Below are positions 53,222 through 61,582 of a stretch of 64,000 nt of DNA, in pieces. The notes beneath the pieces are model-generated. The model was not told the DNA's origin. It made no database searches and saw only the letters and a program-made list of their open reading frames with translations. This DNA is from Intrasporangium calvum (GTDB lineage: Bacteria > Actinomycetota > Actinomycetes > Actinomycetales > Dermatophilaceae). Both the position numbers and the translations under genes were made by a program. Within the stretch, counting starts at the first letter, position 1, and every line of letters starts with the position of its first letter. Location of the stretch: contig NZ_JAPFQL010000001.1 of NCBI RefSeq assembly GCF_028446585.1, positions 1 through 64,000 on the forward strand, given 5' to 3'.

Positions 53222-54196
53222 TCAGCGTGCACGCGGGTGAGCCCCGGCATAGACCTCTCGCAGTCGGCGTGGCGAAACAAGGGTGTAGATCTGGGTGGCC
53301 GTCACGCTCGCGTGGCCGAGCAGCTCCTGCACGACTCGCACGTCCGCCCCGCCGTCGAGCAGGTGGGTGGCGAAGGAGTGGCGCAGGGTGTGCGGCGACA
53401 CGCGCTCGGTGAGCCCGGCGCGGTCGGCGGCGCGCTGGACCACCGACCAGGCACTCTGCCGGGACAGCCGCCGCCCCCGTTGGTTGAGAAACAGCGCCGG
53501 CCCGCCGACACCGCGCTGCGCCAGCGCCGGACGCCCCCGCACCAGGTAGGCGTCGACTGCGTCCACGGCGAAGCGGCCCACGGGCACGATCCGCTCCTTG
53601 GTGCCCTTGCCGAGGAGGCGCACGACCCCCACCTCGTCCGGCCCTCCGGTCTCGATGTCGTCCACGTCGAGGCCGACGGCCTCGCTGATGCGGGCGCCGA
53701 CGCCGTAGAGCACCTCGAGGAGTGCGCGGTCCCGGAGCGACTCGGGCGTGTCGCCGACCGAGGCAGCCGCAAGCAGACGCTCGACCGCCTCGACCGGGAT
53801 CGCCTTGGGCAGCCGACTCGGCGGGGTGGGTGGGGGGACGTTGCCGGCCGGGTCCGCGGCGACCTCCCCCTCGAGCGCCAGGAAGCGGTGGAAGCCCCGG
53901 ACGGCGACGAGGGTCCGCGCCGCCGAGGAAGCGGCCAGGCCCCGCTCCCGCAGCGAGGCGAGGAAGTCGGTGACATCTGCCTCCGACACCGCTCCTGCAG
54001 CCTGGATACCGCGGCTGTGGAGGTACTCGCGGTACTTGCGCAGGTCCCGTTCATAGGACTTGAGGGTGTTCTCGGAGGCACCCTTCTCGATCCGGACGTG
54101 GTCGAGCCAGCCGCGGACCTCCCGGTCGAGCTGGGTGGTCCGCGGCTGGGACGGCAGGGTCCCCGCCGGGGTCGCTGTCGCGCCGGTCGAGGTCAG
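53222..54196 (-). CDS. xerD: Tyrosine recombinase XerD
   Basis: Resolves chromosome dimers at dif with XerC and FtsK. 324 residues: core-binding domain (about 25-115, [20 protein letters not shown]) and catalytic domain with Arg in [10 protein letters not shown], Lys in [40 protein letters not shown] with the nucleophile Tyr. There is no ATG, GTG or TTG between the ald end and the conserved domain in this frame. The only sensible start is CTG 54196, whose CTGA overlaps the ald stop exactly as ATGA would. The N-terminal 30 residues are Thr/Pro-rich. Confidence 0.9.
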   Translation of the reverse strand: MTSTGATATPAGTLPSQPRTTQLDREVRGWLDHVRIEKGASENTLKSYERDLRKYREYLHSRGIQAAGAVSEADVTDFLASLRERGLAASSAARTLVAVRGFHRFLALEGEVAADPAGNVPPPTPPSRLPKAIPVEAVERLLAAASVGDTPESLRDRALLEVLYGVGARISEAVGLDVDDIETGGPDEVGVVRLLGKGTKERIVPVGRFAVDAVDAYLVRGRPALAQRGVGGPALFLNQRGRRLSRQSAWSVVQRAADRAGLTERVSPHTLRHSFATHLLDGGADVRVVQELLGHASVTATQIYTLVSPRRLREVYAGAHPRAR

Positions 54197-55308
54197 GACA
54201 ACGCCTCGTCGAGGGTGATCGACGTCATGCCGTGGGCCTCGGCGACCGGGGCGTAGGTGACCGCTCCCCCGTGGGTGTTGAGCCCCAGGCCAAGGGCGTG
54301 GTCGGCGCGGAGGGCGTCGCGCCAGCCGCGGTTGGCCAGCTCGACCGCATAGGGCAGGGTCACGTTGGTCAGGGCGTACGTGCTCGTGTGGGGCACCGCG
54401 CCGGGCATGTTGGCGACGCAGTAGAACACCGAGTCGTGGACCATGTAGGTCGGGTCGGCGTGCGTCGTCGGCCGCGAGTCCTCGAAGCACCCGCCCTGGT
54501 CGATGGCGATGTCGACGAGGACCGACCCCGGCTTCATCCGGGACACCTGCTCGTTGCTGACGAGGCGCGGCGCGCGGGCCCCGGGCACGAGGACGGCGCC
54601 GATGACCATGTCGGCGTCGGCGATGGCCCGCTCGATCTCGTAGGCGTTGGAGGCGACCGTCTGGCAGTGGCCCTGGTAGACGAAGTCTGCGTGCCGCAGC
54701 TTGGTGATGTCGCGGTCGAGCAGGAGCACCTCGGCCTGCATGCCGAGGGCGATGGCTGCGGCGTTCATGCCGGAGACGCCGGCGCCGATGACGACGACCT
54801 TGGCCGCGTAGACGCCGGAGACGCCGCCCATGAGGATGCCGCGCCCGCCCTGGGCCCGCATCAGCGCGTGGGCGCCCACCTGCGGGGCGAGCCGGCCGGC
54901 GACCTCGGACATGGGGGCGAGCAGGGGCAGGCTGCGGTCCGGCAGCTCGACCGTCTCGTACGCGATCCCGGTCACCTTGCGGGCGACGAGCTCTTCGGTG
55001 AGCGCCTTGTCCGCGGCGAGGTGCAGGTAGGTGAAGAGGGCCTGGCCCTCCCGCATCCGGGGGTACTCCTCGGCGACGGGCTCCTTCACCTTGAGGATGA
55101 GGTCCGCGGTGCCCCAGACGTCGTCGGCGGTCTCGAGGATCGTCGCACCGGCAGCCTCGTAGTCCTCGTTGAGGATCGAGGAGCCGCGTCCGGCGTCGCG
55201 CTCGACGAAGACGTCGTGGCCGTTGCGGACGAGCTCGTGCACGCCGGAGGGGGTGATGGCCACGCGGTACTCGTGGTTCTTCACCTCGCGTGGAATGCCA
55301 ACCTTCAT
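54193..55308 (-). CDS. ald: Alanine dehydrogenase
   Basis: NAD-dependent oxidative deamination of alanine to pyruvate. 371 residues, full length: [54 protein letters not shown] with the pyruvate-site residues, NAD loop [18 protein letters not shown], and [19 protein letters not shown] with catalytic Asp, then [21 protein letters not shown] 55308. Head of the minus-strand series ending at tyrA. Its stop is shared with the CTG start of xerD. Confidence 0.96.
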   Translation of the reverse strand: MKVGIPREVKNHEYRVAITPSGVHELVRNGHDVFVERDAGRGSSILNEDYEAAGATILETADDVWGTADLILKVKEPVAEEYPRMREGQALFTYLHLAADKALTEELVARKVTGIAYETVELPDRSLPLLAPMSEVAGRLAPQVGAHALMRAQGGRGILMGGVSGVYAAKVVVIGAGVSGMNAAAIALGMQAEVLLLDRDITKLRHADFVYQGHCQTVASNAYEIERAIADADMVIGAVLVPGARAPRLVSNEQVSRMKPGSVLVDIAIDQGGCFEDSRPTTHADPTYMVHDSVFYCVANMPGAVPHTSTYALTNVTLPYAVELANRGWRDALRADHALGLGLNTHGGAVTYAPVAEAHGMTSITLDEALS

Positions 55309-55467
55309 GGGCGGTCTGATCCTTCCGATCACGGGGTGGCCGCGGCCTCCTTGCCGCGTGCCGGCCGGCGGGTCACGCCGGCGCGATCCCACTGTAGCCA
55401 CGCCGAAGTCGGGTCGGTGCAGGACCTGTCCCTCCCGGGTACTGACCGAATGTGCCAAGGTGCAGCC

Positions 55468-55764
55468 ATGAACCCGCCAGCCCCGTCGTCAGCCCAGCAC
55501 TGGCGTCCCACCACCATCGGCGCCCTCGTCGCGGGCGCGATGGTCGTCGTGTCATTCCTCGTCGGGGCGGCGCTCGGGCACGGGGGGTTCCCGGCGCTCC
55601 TCTACGTCGGCCTCCCGAGCATCATCGGCGGGGCGGTCGCCTTCAGCCGGCCGCGGCTGCGGCCTTACGCCGCAGGGTTTCTCGTGGCGTGGTTCGCGAC
55701 GCTGATCGTGGTCGTGGTTGCCTACGTCGTCCTGGTCGCGGCGCTCTCCGAGCCGGGCGCCTGA
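55468..55764 (+). CDS. Small membrane protein of unknown function
   Basis: 98 residues with three hydrophobic segments: about 16-36 (GALVAGAMVVVSFLVGAALG), 41-58 (FPALLYVGLPSIIGGAVAF) and 68-92 (AAGFLVAWFATLIVVVVAYVV in part). I do not recognise a family. Start ATG 55468 is supported mainly by the hydrophobic pattern; the frame upstream is antisense to ald. Divergent from ald by 159 bp. The dispersed repeat follows its stop by 10 bp. Confidence 0.65.
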   Translation: MNPPAPSSAQHWRPTTIGALVAGAMVVVSFLVGAALGHGGFPALLYVGLPSIIGGAVAFSRPRLRPYAAGFLVAWFATLIVVVVAYVVLVAALSEPGA

Positions 55765-55774
55765 CCCACCCCAT

Positions 55775-55791
55775 GCCGTATGCCGCTGGGC
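55775..55791 (-). repeat. Dispersed 17-bp repeat, copy 9 (exact)
   Basis: Exact inverse copy 11 bp after a stop codon. It is followed directly by a 7-bp hairpin CGCTCGG-GCGA-CCGAGCG (55793-55810). Confidence 0.8.
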
Positions 55792-55846
55792 TCGCTCGGG
55801 CGACCGAGCGCGGACCCGCTGTCGGCACCTTCGCAGGAGGTACCCG

Positions 55847-56458
55847 ATGAAGCTCTACGCAGACACCACCGGGCGACGCACCGGACAGCTGGTCGCGGAC
55901 GTACTCGTCCTCGTCTGGGTCGCCGGCTGGGTCTGGGCCGGTCGACAGGTCCACGACACGATCCTGCAGCTGCGCGCCCCCGCGGACTCCCTGACGACGG
56001 CCGGGGAGTCGGTGCACGGGGCCCTGACCGGGGCGGGCGACCAGGCCGGACGCCTGCCCCTGGTGGGCGGCGACCTCGAGACCTGGCTCGACCGGGCCGC
56101 CGGCTCGGGGACCACGCTGCGCAACGCTGGGGCCGAGATGGCCGCGACGGTCGAGAACGTCGCCAACTGGCTCGGTGTCATCACCGCGGTGCTGCCGATC
56201 CTCACGGTGGGCGCCCTGTGGCTGTGGCTGCGGGTGCGCTTCGTGCGCCGCGCCACGACAGCTCAGCGGTACATCGACTCCAGTGATGACCTGGACCTGT
56301 TCGCCCTCCGGGCACTGGCGCACCAGCCGATGACGGCCCTGGCCCGGATCAGCCCCGACCCTGCCGGAGCGTGGCGGCGCCGCGACCCCGAGGCGATTCG
56401 CGCGCTGGCCCTGCTCGAGCTGCGCGACGAGGGACTGCGCCCTCCGCGGGGCACCTGA
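55847..56458 (+). CDS. Membrane protein of unknown function
   Basis: 203 residues. Two hydrophobic helices (about 16-36, LVADVLVLVWVAGWVWAG; about 108-130, WLGVITAVLPILTVGALWLW) enclose an outside helical region of about 70 residues; the C-terminal 70 are cytoplasmic and charged (RRRDPEAIRALALLELRDEG). ATG 55847 has a textbook AGGAGG 6 nt upstream. Similar two-helix hypothetical proteins are common in actinobacteria, but I cannot name a family. It ends at a large inverted-repeat cluster, convergent with hisS. Confidence 0.75.
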   Translation: MKLYADTTGRRTGQLVADVLVLVWVAGWVWAGRQVHDTILQLRAPADSLTTAGESVHGALTGAGDQAGRLPLVGGDLETWLDRAAGSGTTLRNAGAEMAATVENVANWLGVITAVLPILTVGALWLWLRVRFVRRATTAQRYIDSSDDLDLFALRALAHQPMTALARISPDPAGAWRRRDPEAIRALALLELRDEGLRPPRGT

Positions 56459-56475
56459 GCCCGACCCGCCGTCCA

Positions 56476-56609
56476 ACTCGAGTGGCCCGGGAATCCCCCC
56501 TCCCCAGCCAACTCGAGTGGCCCCAGAATCCACACCTCGACATGTGGACGGCGGGGCCACTCGAGTGTTGAGCCCGGGGGTGGCCTGTGGACTTCGGGGC
56601 CACTCGAGT
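56476..56609. repeat. Cluster of four CACTCGAGTGGCCCC-type repeats (nested inverted repeats)
   Basis: Direct copies at 56476-56488 and 56511-56524, inverse copies at 56553-56566 and 56596-56609. The inner pair forms a 14-bp perfect stem continued by TCCACA/TGTGGA (56529-56534, 56543-56548), a hairpin of 56 nt. It fills the convergent gap between the membrane protein and hisS and probably terminates both. Confidence 0.85.
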
Positions 56610-56626
56610 GGGGTGGCGGGCCTTGG

Positions 56627-57997
56627 TCAGTCGGCGCGGGTGACGCTCGGGTGCAGGTCCTCCTGCGGCGGGACCCAGCTGTCGGCCGACGCAGGAACCT
56701 GTTCGCCGCTGCGGATGTCCTTCACCTCGTCGCCCGACTCTCCCGCCCCGGGGAACCACACGAACGGGATGCCCCGGCGCTCGGCGTAGCGGATCTGCTT
56801 GCCGAAGCGCGCTGCCGACGGAGCGACCTCGCACGGCACGCCGCGAGCCCGGAGCGCGGTGGCCACGGACACGGACCGGTCCCGCGAGTCGTCGTCGGTG
56901 AGCGCCACCAGCACGGCGGCCGGGGTGGAGCGGGAGGCCGTGACGAGCCCCTGCCCGACGAGCAGGCCGAGAATCCGTGAGACCCCGATCGAGATGCCCA
57001 CACCGGGATACGTGGTGCGGCCGTCCGAGGCGAGGGCGTCATAGCGGCCACCCGAGCAGAACGAGCCCCACTCCTCGTGGCCGACGAACTGCGTCTCGTA
57101 GACGGTGCCGGTGTAGTAGTCGAGCCCGCGGGCGATCCGGAGGTCCGCGACCACCTTGCCGGGCGCGTGCGCCATGGCGGTGCGGATCACGGCGCTCAAG
57201 GACTCGAGTCCCTCCTCGAGCAGCGGGTGCGTCACGCCCAGCTCGCGCACGCGGTCGACGAAGCCGAGGTCCTCCGTGCGGATGCCGGCCAGGTCCAGAC
57301 ACAGGTCGGCCTGCTCTGGTGTGGCCCCCGACTCGACGAGGAGCTCGGTGACCCTGTCCGGTCCGATCTTGTCGAGCTTGTCCACGATGCGCAGGGTCGT
57401 CGTCACGTCCGTGAGGCCGATCCCCTGGTAGAAGCCGTTGGGGATCTTGCGGTTGTTGACCTGGATGACGAAGTCCCCGACCGGGAACCGGCTGAACACG
57501 TCGGCGATGACGAGGGGCATCTCGGCCTCGAAGTGCGGCGACAGCTCCCCCACGTCGACGACGTCGATGTCGGCCTGGGTGAACTCCCGGTAGCGGCCCT
57601 CCTGGGGGCGCTCGCCACGCCAGGCCTTCTGGATCTGGTAGCGGCGGAACGGGAAGGACAGCTTGCCGGCGTTCTCGAGCACGTAGCGGGCGAAGGGCAC
57701 CGTCAGGTCGAAGTGCAGACCCCACTTGGCGCCGTCGGTGTCGTCACCGGCCAGGCGGGACACCCCGTAGATCTCCTTGTCGGTGTCGCCGCCCTTGCCG
57801 AGGAGCCGGTCCACCGTCTCGATGGCTCGCGTCTCGATGGAGGAGAACCCGTGGAGCTCGAACGTTTCGCGGATGACGTCGAGGAAGCGCTGCTCCACGA
57901 TGCGCTCGGCAGGCAGGTACTCGGGGAAGCCACTGATCGGGGTGACCTTGGTCGTCGTCACCGGCGTCGAAGGGGCGGTCGGCTGCGGGTTGCTCAC
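56627..57997 (-). CDS. hisS: Histidyl-tRNA synthetase
   Basis: Class II synthetase, 456 residues. Motif 2 RYQIQKAWRGERPQEGRYRE, FTQADIDVVDVGELSPHFEA, the histidine motifs GLDYYTGTVYE and FCSGGRYDAL, motif 3 PGVGISIGVSRIL, and the C-terminal anticodon domain (LVALTDDDSRDRSVSVATAL). The N terminus has about 15 extra residues. GTG 57997 overlaps the metallo-hydrolase stop by 4 bp, so the two are co-translated. Confidence 0.96.
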   Translation of the reverse strand: MSNPQPTAPSTPVTTTKVTPISGFPEYLPAERIVEQRFLDVIRETFELHGFSSIETRAIETVDRLLGKGGDTDKEIYGVSRLAGDDTDGAKWGLHFDLTVPFARYVLENAGKLSFPFRRYQIQKAWRGERPQEGRYREFTQADIDVVDVGELSPHFEAEMPLVIADVFSRFPVGDFVIQVNNRKIPNGFYQGIGLTDVTTTLRIVDKLDKIGPDRVTELLVESGATPEQADLCLDLAGIRTEDLGFVDRVRELGVTHPLLEEGLESLSAVIRTAMAHAPGKVVADLRIARGLDYYTGTVYETQFVGHEEWGSFCSGGRYDALASDGRTTYPGVGISIGVSRILGLLVGQGLVTASRSTPAAVLVALTDDDSRDRSVSVATALRARGVPCEVAPSAARFGKQIRYAERRGIPFVWFPGAGESGDEVKDIRSGEQVPASADSWVPPQEDLHPSVTRAD

Positions 57998-58695
57998 GCG
58001 GGCAAGTCTCTCAGGTAGGGGTTGGTCATGCGTTCGTGGGCCATCGTCGTGGCGTGGTAGTGGCCGGGCAGCACCAGGGTCGTGTCCGGCAACGGCAGGA
58101 CGACGTCCCTGAGGCTGCGCGTCATCGCGGCAGGGTCACCGCCGGGCAGGTCCGTCCGGCCGATCGAGCCGGCGAAGAGCACGTCTCCGGTCAGCACGGT
58201 GCGGTCCACGTCGACCTGGTCGCCGATCCCTTCGGGCACGCTCGACGTGCCGAACATCACTGAGCCCTCGGTGTGCCCGGGCGCGTGCAGGACCTCGAAG
58301 TCGAGGCCGGCGAGCGTGAGCCGCGCCCGGTCCCGGATCTCGACGACGTTGGTGGGCTCCGTCCACGTCGCGCGGGAGCCGAACTGCTGCTCCAACATGG
58401 CCACCAGGCCGGCGTTGCTCTTGCCGAGCGGGTCGACGAGCCGGTAGCGGTCGTCGGTGTGGATGTAGGCAGCCGTGTCCGCGCCGCACACCGGTGTCAC
58501 CGACCACACGTGGTCGACGTGACCGTGCGTCAGCAGGACCGCCGCCGGGCGGAGCCGGTGCGTGGTCAGCACCTCCCGAAGGGTCTCCTCGACACCGATG
58601 CCCGGGTCGACGATGACGCACTCCTCGCCGGCAGCCGGGGCCAGGACGTAACAGTTGGTGTCGAACGCGAGTGCAGGAAAGGCGATGGTCAGCAC
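57994..58695 (-). CDS. Metallo-beta-lactamase fold hydrolase (glyoxalase II-like)
   Basis: 233-residue metallo-hydrolase. THGHVDHVWS near residue 57 is the HxHxDH zinc motif; LHAPGHTEGSVMF, LTGDVLFAGSIGRTDLPGGD and LVLPGHYHATTM supply the further ligands. Hydroxyacylglutathione hydrolase-like in pattern, but the substrate in an actinobacterium is uncertain. GTG 58695 is 6 nt after TAGGCT, so leaderless. First gene of the unit with hisS. Confidence 0.9.
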   Translation of the reverse strand: MLTIAFPALAFDTNCYVLAPAAGEECVIVDPGIGVEETLREVLTTHRLRPAAVLLTHGHVDHVWSVTPVCGADTAAYIHTDDRYRLVDPLGKSNAGLVAMLEQQFGSRATWTEPTNVVEIRDRARLTLAGLDFEVLHAPGHTEGSVMFGTSSVPEGIGDQVDVDRTVLTGDVLFAGSIGRTDLPGGDPAAMTRSLRDVVLPLPDTTLVLPGHYHATTMAHERMTNPYLRDLPA

Positions 58696-58701
58696 GCTGG
58701 G

Positions 58702-58707
58702 AGCCTA
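58702..58707 (-). promoter_or_regulatory. -10 box TAGGCT of the metallo-hydrolase-hisS unit (leaderless)
   Basis: Minus-strand TAGGCT, 6 nt before GTG 58695. Confidence 0.5.
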
Positions 58708-58725
58708 ACCGCGGCGCGAAAGCCG

Positions 58726-58742
58726 GCCCAGCGGCATACGGC
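58726..58742 (+). repeat. Dispersed 17-bp repeat, copy 10 (exact)
   Basis: Exact consensus in the divergent gap between the metallo-hydrolase and the cyclophilin gene, about 20 bp behind the metallo-hydrolase -10 box. Confidence 0.8.
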
Positions 58743-58821
58743 AGCGTGGCCCTGCTGTGAAAGGGTGGAGGTTGTCACGCAGTCGTGACCCGTTGAGCAC
58801 GACCAACGCGACAACGGTCCC

Positions 58822-58827
58822 TAAAAT
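58822..58827 (+). promoter_or_regulatory. -10 box TAAAAT of the cyclophilin-DUF349 operon
   Basis: TAAAAT would start RNA near 58834 and give a 40-nt leader with the GAGGAGAG ribosome binding site before GTG 58874. It overlaps an in-frame ATG, which argues against that earlier start. Confidence 0.4.
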
Positions 58828-58873
58828 GACCGAACGCCGGGGTGAGCCCGGCACACCCGCCCGAGGAGAGTTT

Positions 58874-59722
58874 GTGACGAAAGAGCAGGAACGCGCCCGC
58901 GCGCGCCGCCGCCACGAAGAAGTGCAGAAGACCCAGAAGCCGCCCGTGGGTGATGCCACGCGCGACAAGCAGGTCTTCGGCGTCATTCTCGCGGTCATCG
59001 TCATCCTCGCCGCGGTCCTCATCGTGCCCCAGTTCATCCCCGACCGGACTGACGCCAATCCCGCTGCGCAGCCCAGCAACGCCGCGACGACCCCGAGTGA
59101 CAGCGCCACCGGCGGGCTGGCCGCCGGCCAGAAGCTCGCCGCCGGGTGCACCGAGCCCCCCGCGCTCCAGGCTGAGCCGAAGTCCTTCACCGAGGTGCCC
59201 GACAAGGCGACCGCGGCCGGCAAGACGTGGGTCGCGACCCTCGACACGACCTGCGGCGACATCACCCTAGAGCTCGACGGCGCGAAGGCCCCGCAGACCG
59301 TCGCGTCGTTCCTCAACCTCGCCAAGGAGGGCTACTGGGCGCCCAGCCCGTGCCACCGCCTGACCACGGAGGGCATCTTCGTCCTCCAGTGCGGCGACCC
59401 CACCGGCACCGGCTCCGGCGGCCCCGGCTACACGTTCGGCATCGAGAACGCGCCCGCCGACGGCACCTACCCCGCCGGCTCTCTCGCGATGGCGCGGACG
59501 CAGGACCCCAACAGCAACGGGGGCCAGTTCTTCATCACGTACAAGGAATCCCAGCTGCCGACCGACGGCGGCGGCTACTCGATCTTCGGGAAGGTCACCG
59601 AAGGTCTCGACATCGTTGAGAAGATCGCGGCGAACAAGGCGCTCGACCCGAGCCCGGCCGACGGCACCCCGGTGTCGCCGATCAGCATCCTCAGCGTGAA
59701 GGTCACGGAGAAGAAGTCATGA
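58874..59722 (+). CDS. Membrane-anchored cyclophilin-type peptidyl-prolyl isomerase
   Basis: 282 residues. A basic cytoplasmic start (RARARRRHEEVQ), one membrane helix (VFGVILAVIVILAAVLIVPQ, about 35-55), a Thr/Ala-rich linker, then the cyclophilin domain outside (about 105-280) with ITLELDGAKAPQTVASFLNL, LQCGDPTGTGSGGPGYTFG, GSLAMARTQDPNSNGGQFFI and IFGKVTEGLDIVEKI. The usual catalytic Arg region is altered (CHRLTTEGIFVLQCGDP). GTG 58874 is preferred for its ribosome binding site. Overlaps the DUF349 gene by ATGA. Confidence 0.9.
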   Translation: MTKEQERARARRRHEEVQKTQKPPVGDATRDKQVFGVILAVIVILAAVLIVPQFIPDRTDANPAAQPSNAATTPSDSATGGLAAGQKLAAGCTEPPALQAEPKSFTEVPDKATAAGKTWVATLDTTCGDITLELDGAKAPQTVASFLNLAKEGYWAPSPCHRLTTEGIFVLQCGDPTGTGSGGPGYTFGIENAPADGTYPAGSLAMARTQDPNSNGGQFFITYKESQLPTDGGGYSIFGKVTEGLDIVEKIAANKALDPSPADGTPVSPISILSVKVTEKKS

Positions 59723-61494
59723 CGGACAGCAACGAGTCCCAGCCGCAGCCCGAGGGCGTCGCCACCCCTGTCGCCCAGACGGAGCTGCCCGCCGAGCCGG
59801 TGTCCACGCAGCCTGCTGAGGAGACCGCTCCGGTGGCCACCGAGCAGCCCGAGCAGGCCGAGCAGACCGAGGGGGCTGCAGCGGAGAGCGAGCCGACGAG
59901 GCCCGTCTCGACCCAACCTGCTGAGGAGACGGCCCCCGCTGAGGACTCCACCCCAACGGAGGAGACGGCGGCGCCTGCCGAGGACACCACCGCGGCAGCG
60001 GACACGGCGACCGCCGACGTCCCCGAGCCTGCCGCCGAGGCAGACGAGGCGGCTGCCGAGCCAGCCGAGGACACCACCACGGCAGAGGCAGACGAGCCGG
60101 CGGCTGAGCCCGCCGAGGCGCCGCGCCCGAGCCCGGCGTCGATTCCCAAACCCAGTGCCATCCCGACCCCGGCCGCCCTGGCGAAGGCGGTGCCCCACCC
60201 GCCTGCTGCCCCCGCGGTTCCGGTGATCACCACCGACCATTCCGCCTCGGCGGCCTTCGGTCGGGTCGACGACAACGGCACCGTCTTCGTGCGCACCAAG
60301 GAGGGCGAGAAGGAGGTCGGCTCCTACCCCGGTGCCACCGCCGACGAGGCGTTGACCTACTTCGCCCGCAAGTACGACGAGCTCTATGCATCTGCAGTGC
60401 TACTCGAGCAGCGACTCAGCCAGCCCGAGGTGCCGTCCAAGGACGTCGCAGAGGCGCTCAAGGTCCTCACCGGTCAGGTGGCCGAGGCCGCCGTGGTCGG
60501 CGACCTCGAGGCCCTGGCGACGAAGCTCGACGAGATCCAGTCCGGCGTCGCCGCGAAGCGGACCGTCGAGCAGCAGCACCGTGCCGAGGCCCGGACGGCC
60601 GCCACCGCCGAGCGCGAGCGGATCGTCGCCGAGGCCGAGTCGATCGCCGAGCAGCCCGAGAGCCGGATCCAGTGGAAGCAGAGCGGCGCGCGGATGCGCG
60701 AGCTGCTCGACGAGTGGAAGGCGCATCAGCGTTCGGCCACGCGGCTCGATCGGGACACCGAGACCAAGCTGTGGCAGCGGTTCAGCGCCGCGCGCAACCG
60801 GTTCGACAAGGCCCGCCGCACGCACTTCGCCGGCCTGGACGCCTCGCACGCCGAGGCCAAGGGCGCCAAGGAGCGCCTCGTCGCCGAGGCGGAGAAGCTC
60901 TCGACGAGCACCGACTGGGCGGCCACCGCGGGCGCCTTCAAGCGCCTCATGGACGACTGGCGCCGGGCCGGACGCGCCAGCCGGACCGACGACGACCGAC
61001 TGTGGGCTCGCTTCAAGGCCGCTCAGGATGCGTTCTTCGCCGCGAAGGATGCCGTCGTGGCGGCCGAGGAGGAGCAGTACCGCGGCAACCTCACCGTCAA
61101 GGAGGCCCTCCTCGTCGAGGCAGAGGCGCTGCTGCCGGTCACCGACCTCGAGCGGACCAAGGCCCAGCTGCGCGCCATTCAGGACAAGTGGGACGCCGCC
61201 GGCAAGGTGCCGCGCGCCGACATGGACCGGATCGAGAAGGCCATGCGCCGGGTCGAGCAGACCGTCCGGGACGCCGAGGACAAGAAGTGGCACTCCACGA
61301 ACCCGGAGGCGGCAGCCCGCGCCCAGGGCATGGTCGAGCAGTTGGAGCGCGCCGTCGCCGACCTCAAGGACGACCTGGCCAAGGCTGAGGCCTCGGGCAA
61401 CGCGAACAAGGTGAAGAAGGCCAAGGACGCCCTCGAGGCGCGGCAGGCCTGGCTCGACCAGGCGCGCGCCGGAGTGCGCGAGTTCGGCGGCTGA
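59719..61494 (+). CDS. DUF349 domain protein with acidic N-terminal region
   Basis: 591 residues. The first ~150 are Glu/Ala/Pro/Thr-rich and disordered (repeated PAEETAP). A small folded segment follows (FGRVDDNGTVFVRTKEGEKE), then about 400 residues of charged helices with several DUF349 units, each with a Trp and basic helix pattern such as SRIQWKQSGARMRELLDEWK or TDWAATAGAFKRLMDDWRRA. Function unknown; coiled-coil-like and cytoplasmic. Translationally coupled to the membrane cyclophilin (ATGA overlap), an arrangement seen widely in actinobacteria. Confidence 0.9.
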   Translation: MTDSNESQPQPEGVATPVAQTELPAEPVSTQPAEETAPVATEQPEQAEQTEGAAAESEPTRPVSTQPAEETAPAEDSTPTEETAAPAEDTTAAADTATADVPEPAAEADEAAAEPAEDTTTAEADEPAAEPAEAPRPSPASIPKPSAIPTPAALAKAVPHPPAAPAVPVITTDHSASAAFGRVDDNGTVFVRTKEGEKEVGSYPGATADEALTYFARKYDELYASAVLLEQRLSQPEVPSKDVAEALKVLTGQVAEAAVVGDLEALATKLDEIQSGVAAKRTVEQQHRAEARTAATAERERIVAEAESIAEQPESRIQWKQSGARMRELLDEWKAHQRSATRLDRDTETKLWQRFSAARNRFDKARRTHFAGLDASHAEAKGAKERLVAEAEKLSTSTDWAATAGAFKRLMDDWRRAGRASRTDDDRLWARFKAAQDAFFAAKDAVVAAEEEQYRGNLTVKEALLVEAEALLPVTDLERTKAQLRAIQDKWDAAGKVPRADMDRIEKAMRRVEQTVRDAEDKKWHSTNPEAAARAQGMVEQLERAVADLKDDLAKAEASGNANKVKKAKDALEARQAWLDQARAGVREFGG

Positions 61495-61505
61495 CGCCAA
61501 CCGAG

Positions 61506-61570
61506 GAGCAGCTCGTCCGCCTGCCTGGCCCGTGCGCTTAGTTCGGACCAGACGGGCGGACGAGCTGCTC
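61506..61570. terminator. Long inverted repeat between convergent DUF349 and relA genes
   Basis: GAGCAGCTCGTCCGC (61506-61520) and its exact inverse (61556-61570) form a 15-bp stem around a 35-nt loop that can pair further. It lies between the two stop codons, so it is probably a shared terminator; no T-run is present. Confidence 0.6.
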
Positions 61571-61582
61571 TCTCGTTGAGGC

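Noticed and set aside
53222-54196. Phage or integrative-element integrase
   Set aside because: The recombinase is XerD-like, sits in the conserved ald-xerD-parA-scpAB order, and no attachment site or cargo is seen. The tRNA is 8 kb away.
58826-58873. ATG 58826 as the cyclophilin start
   Set aside because: It overlaps the likely -10 box TAAAAT and has no ribosome binding site, whereas GTG 58874 has GAGGAGAG at the right distance.
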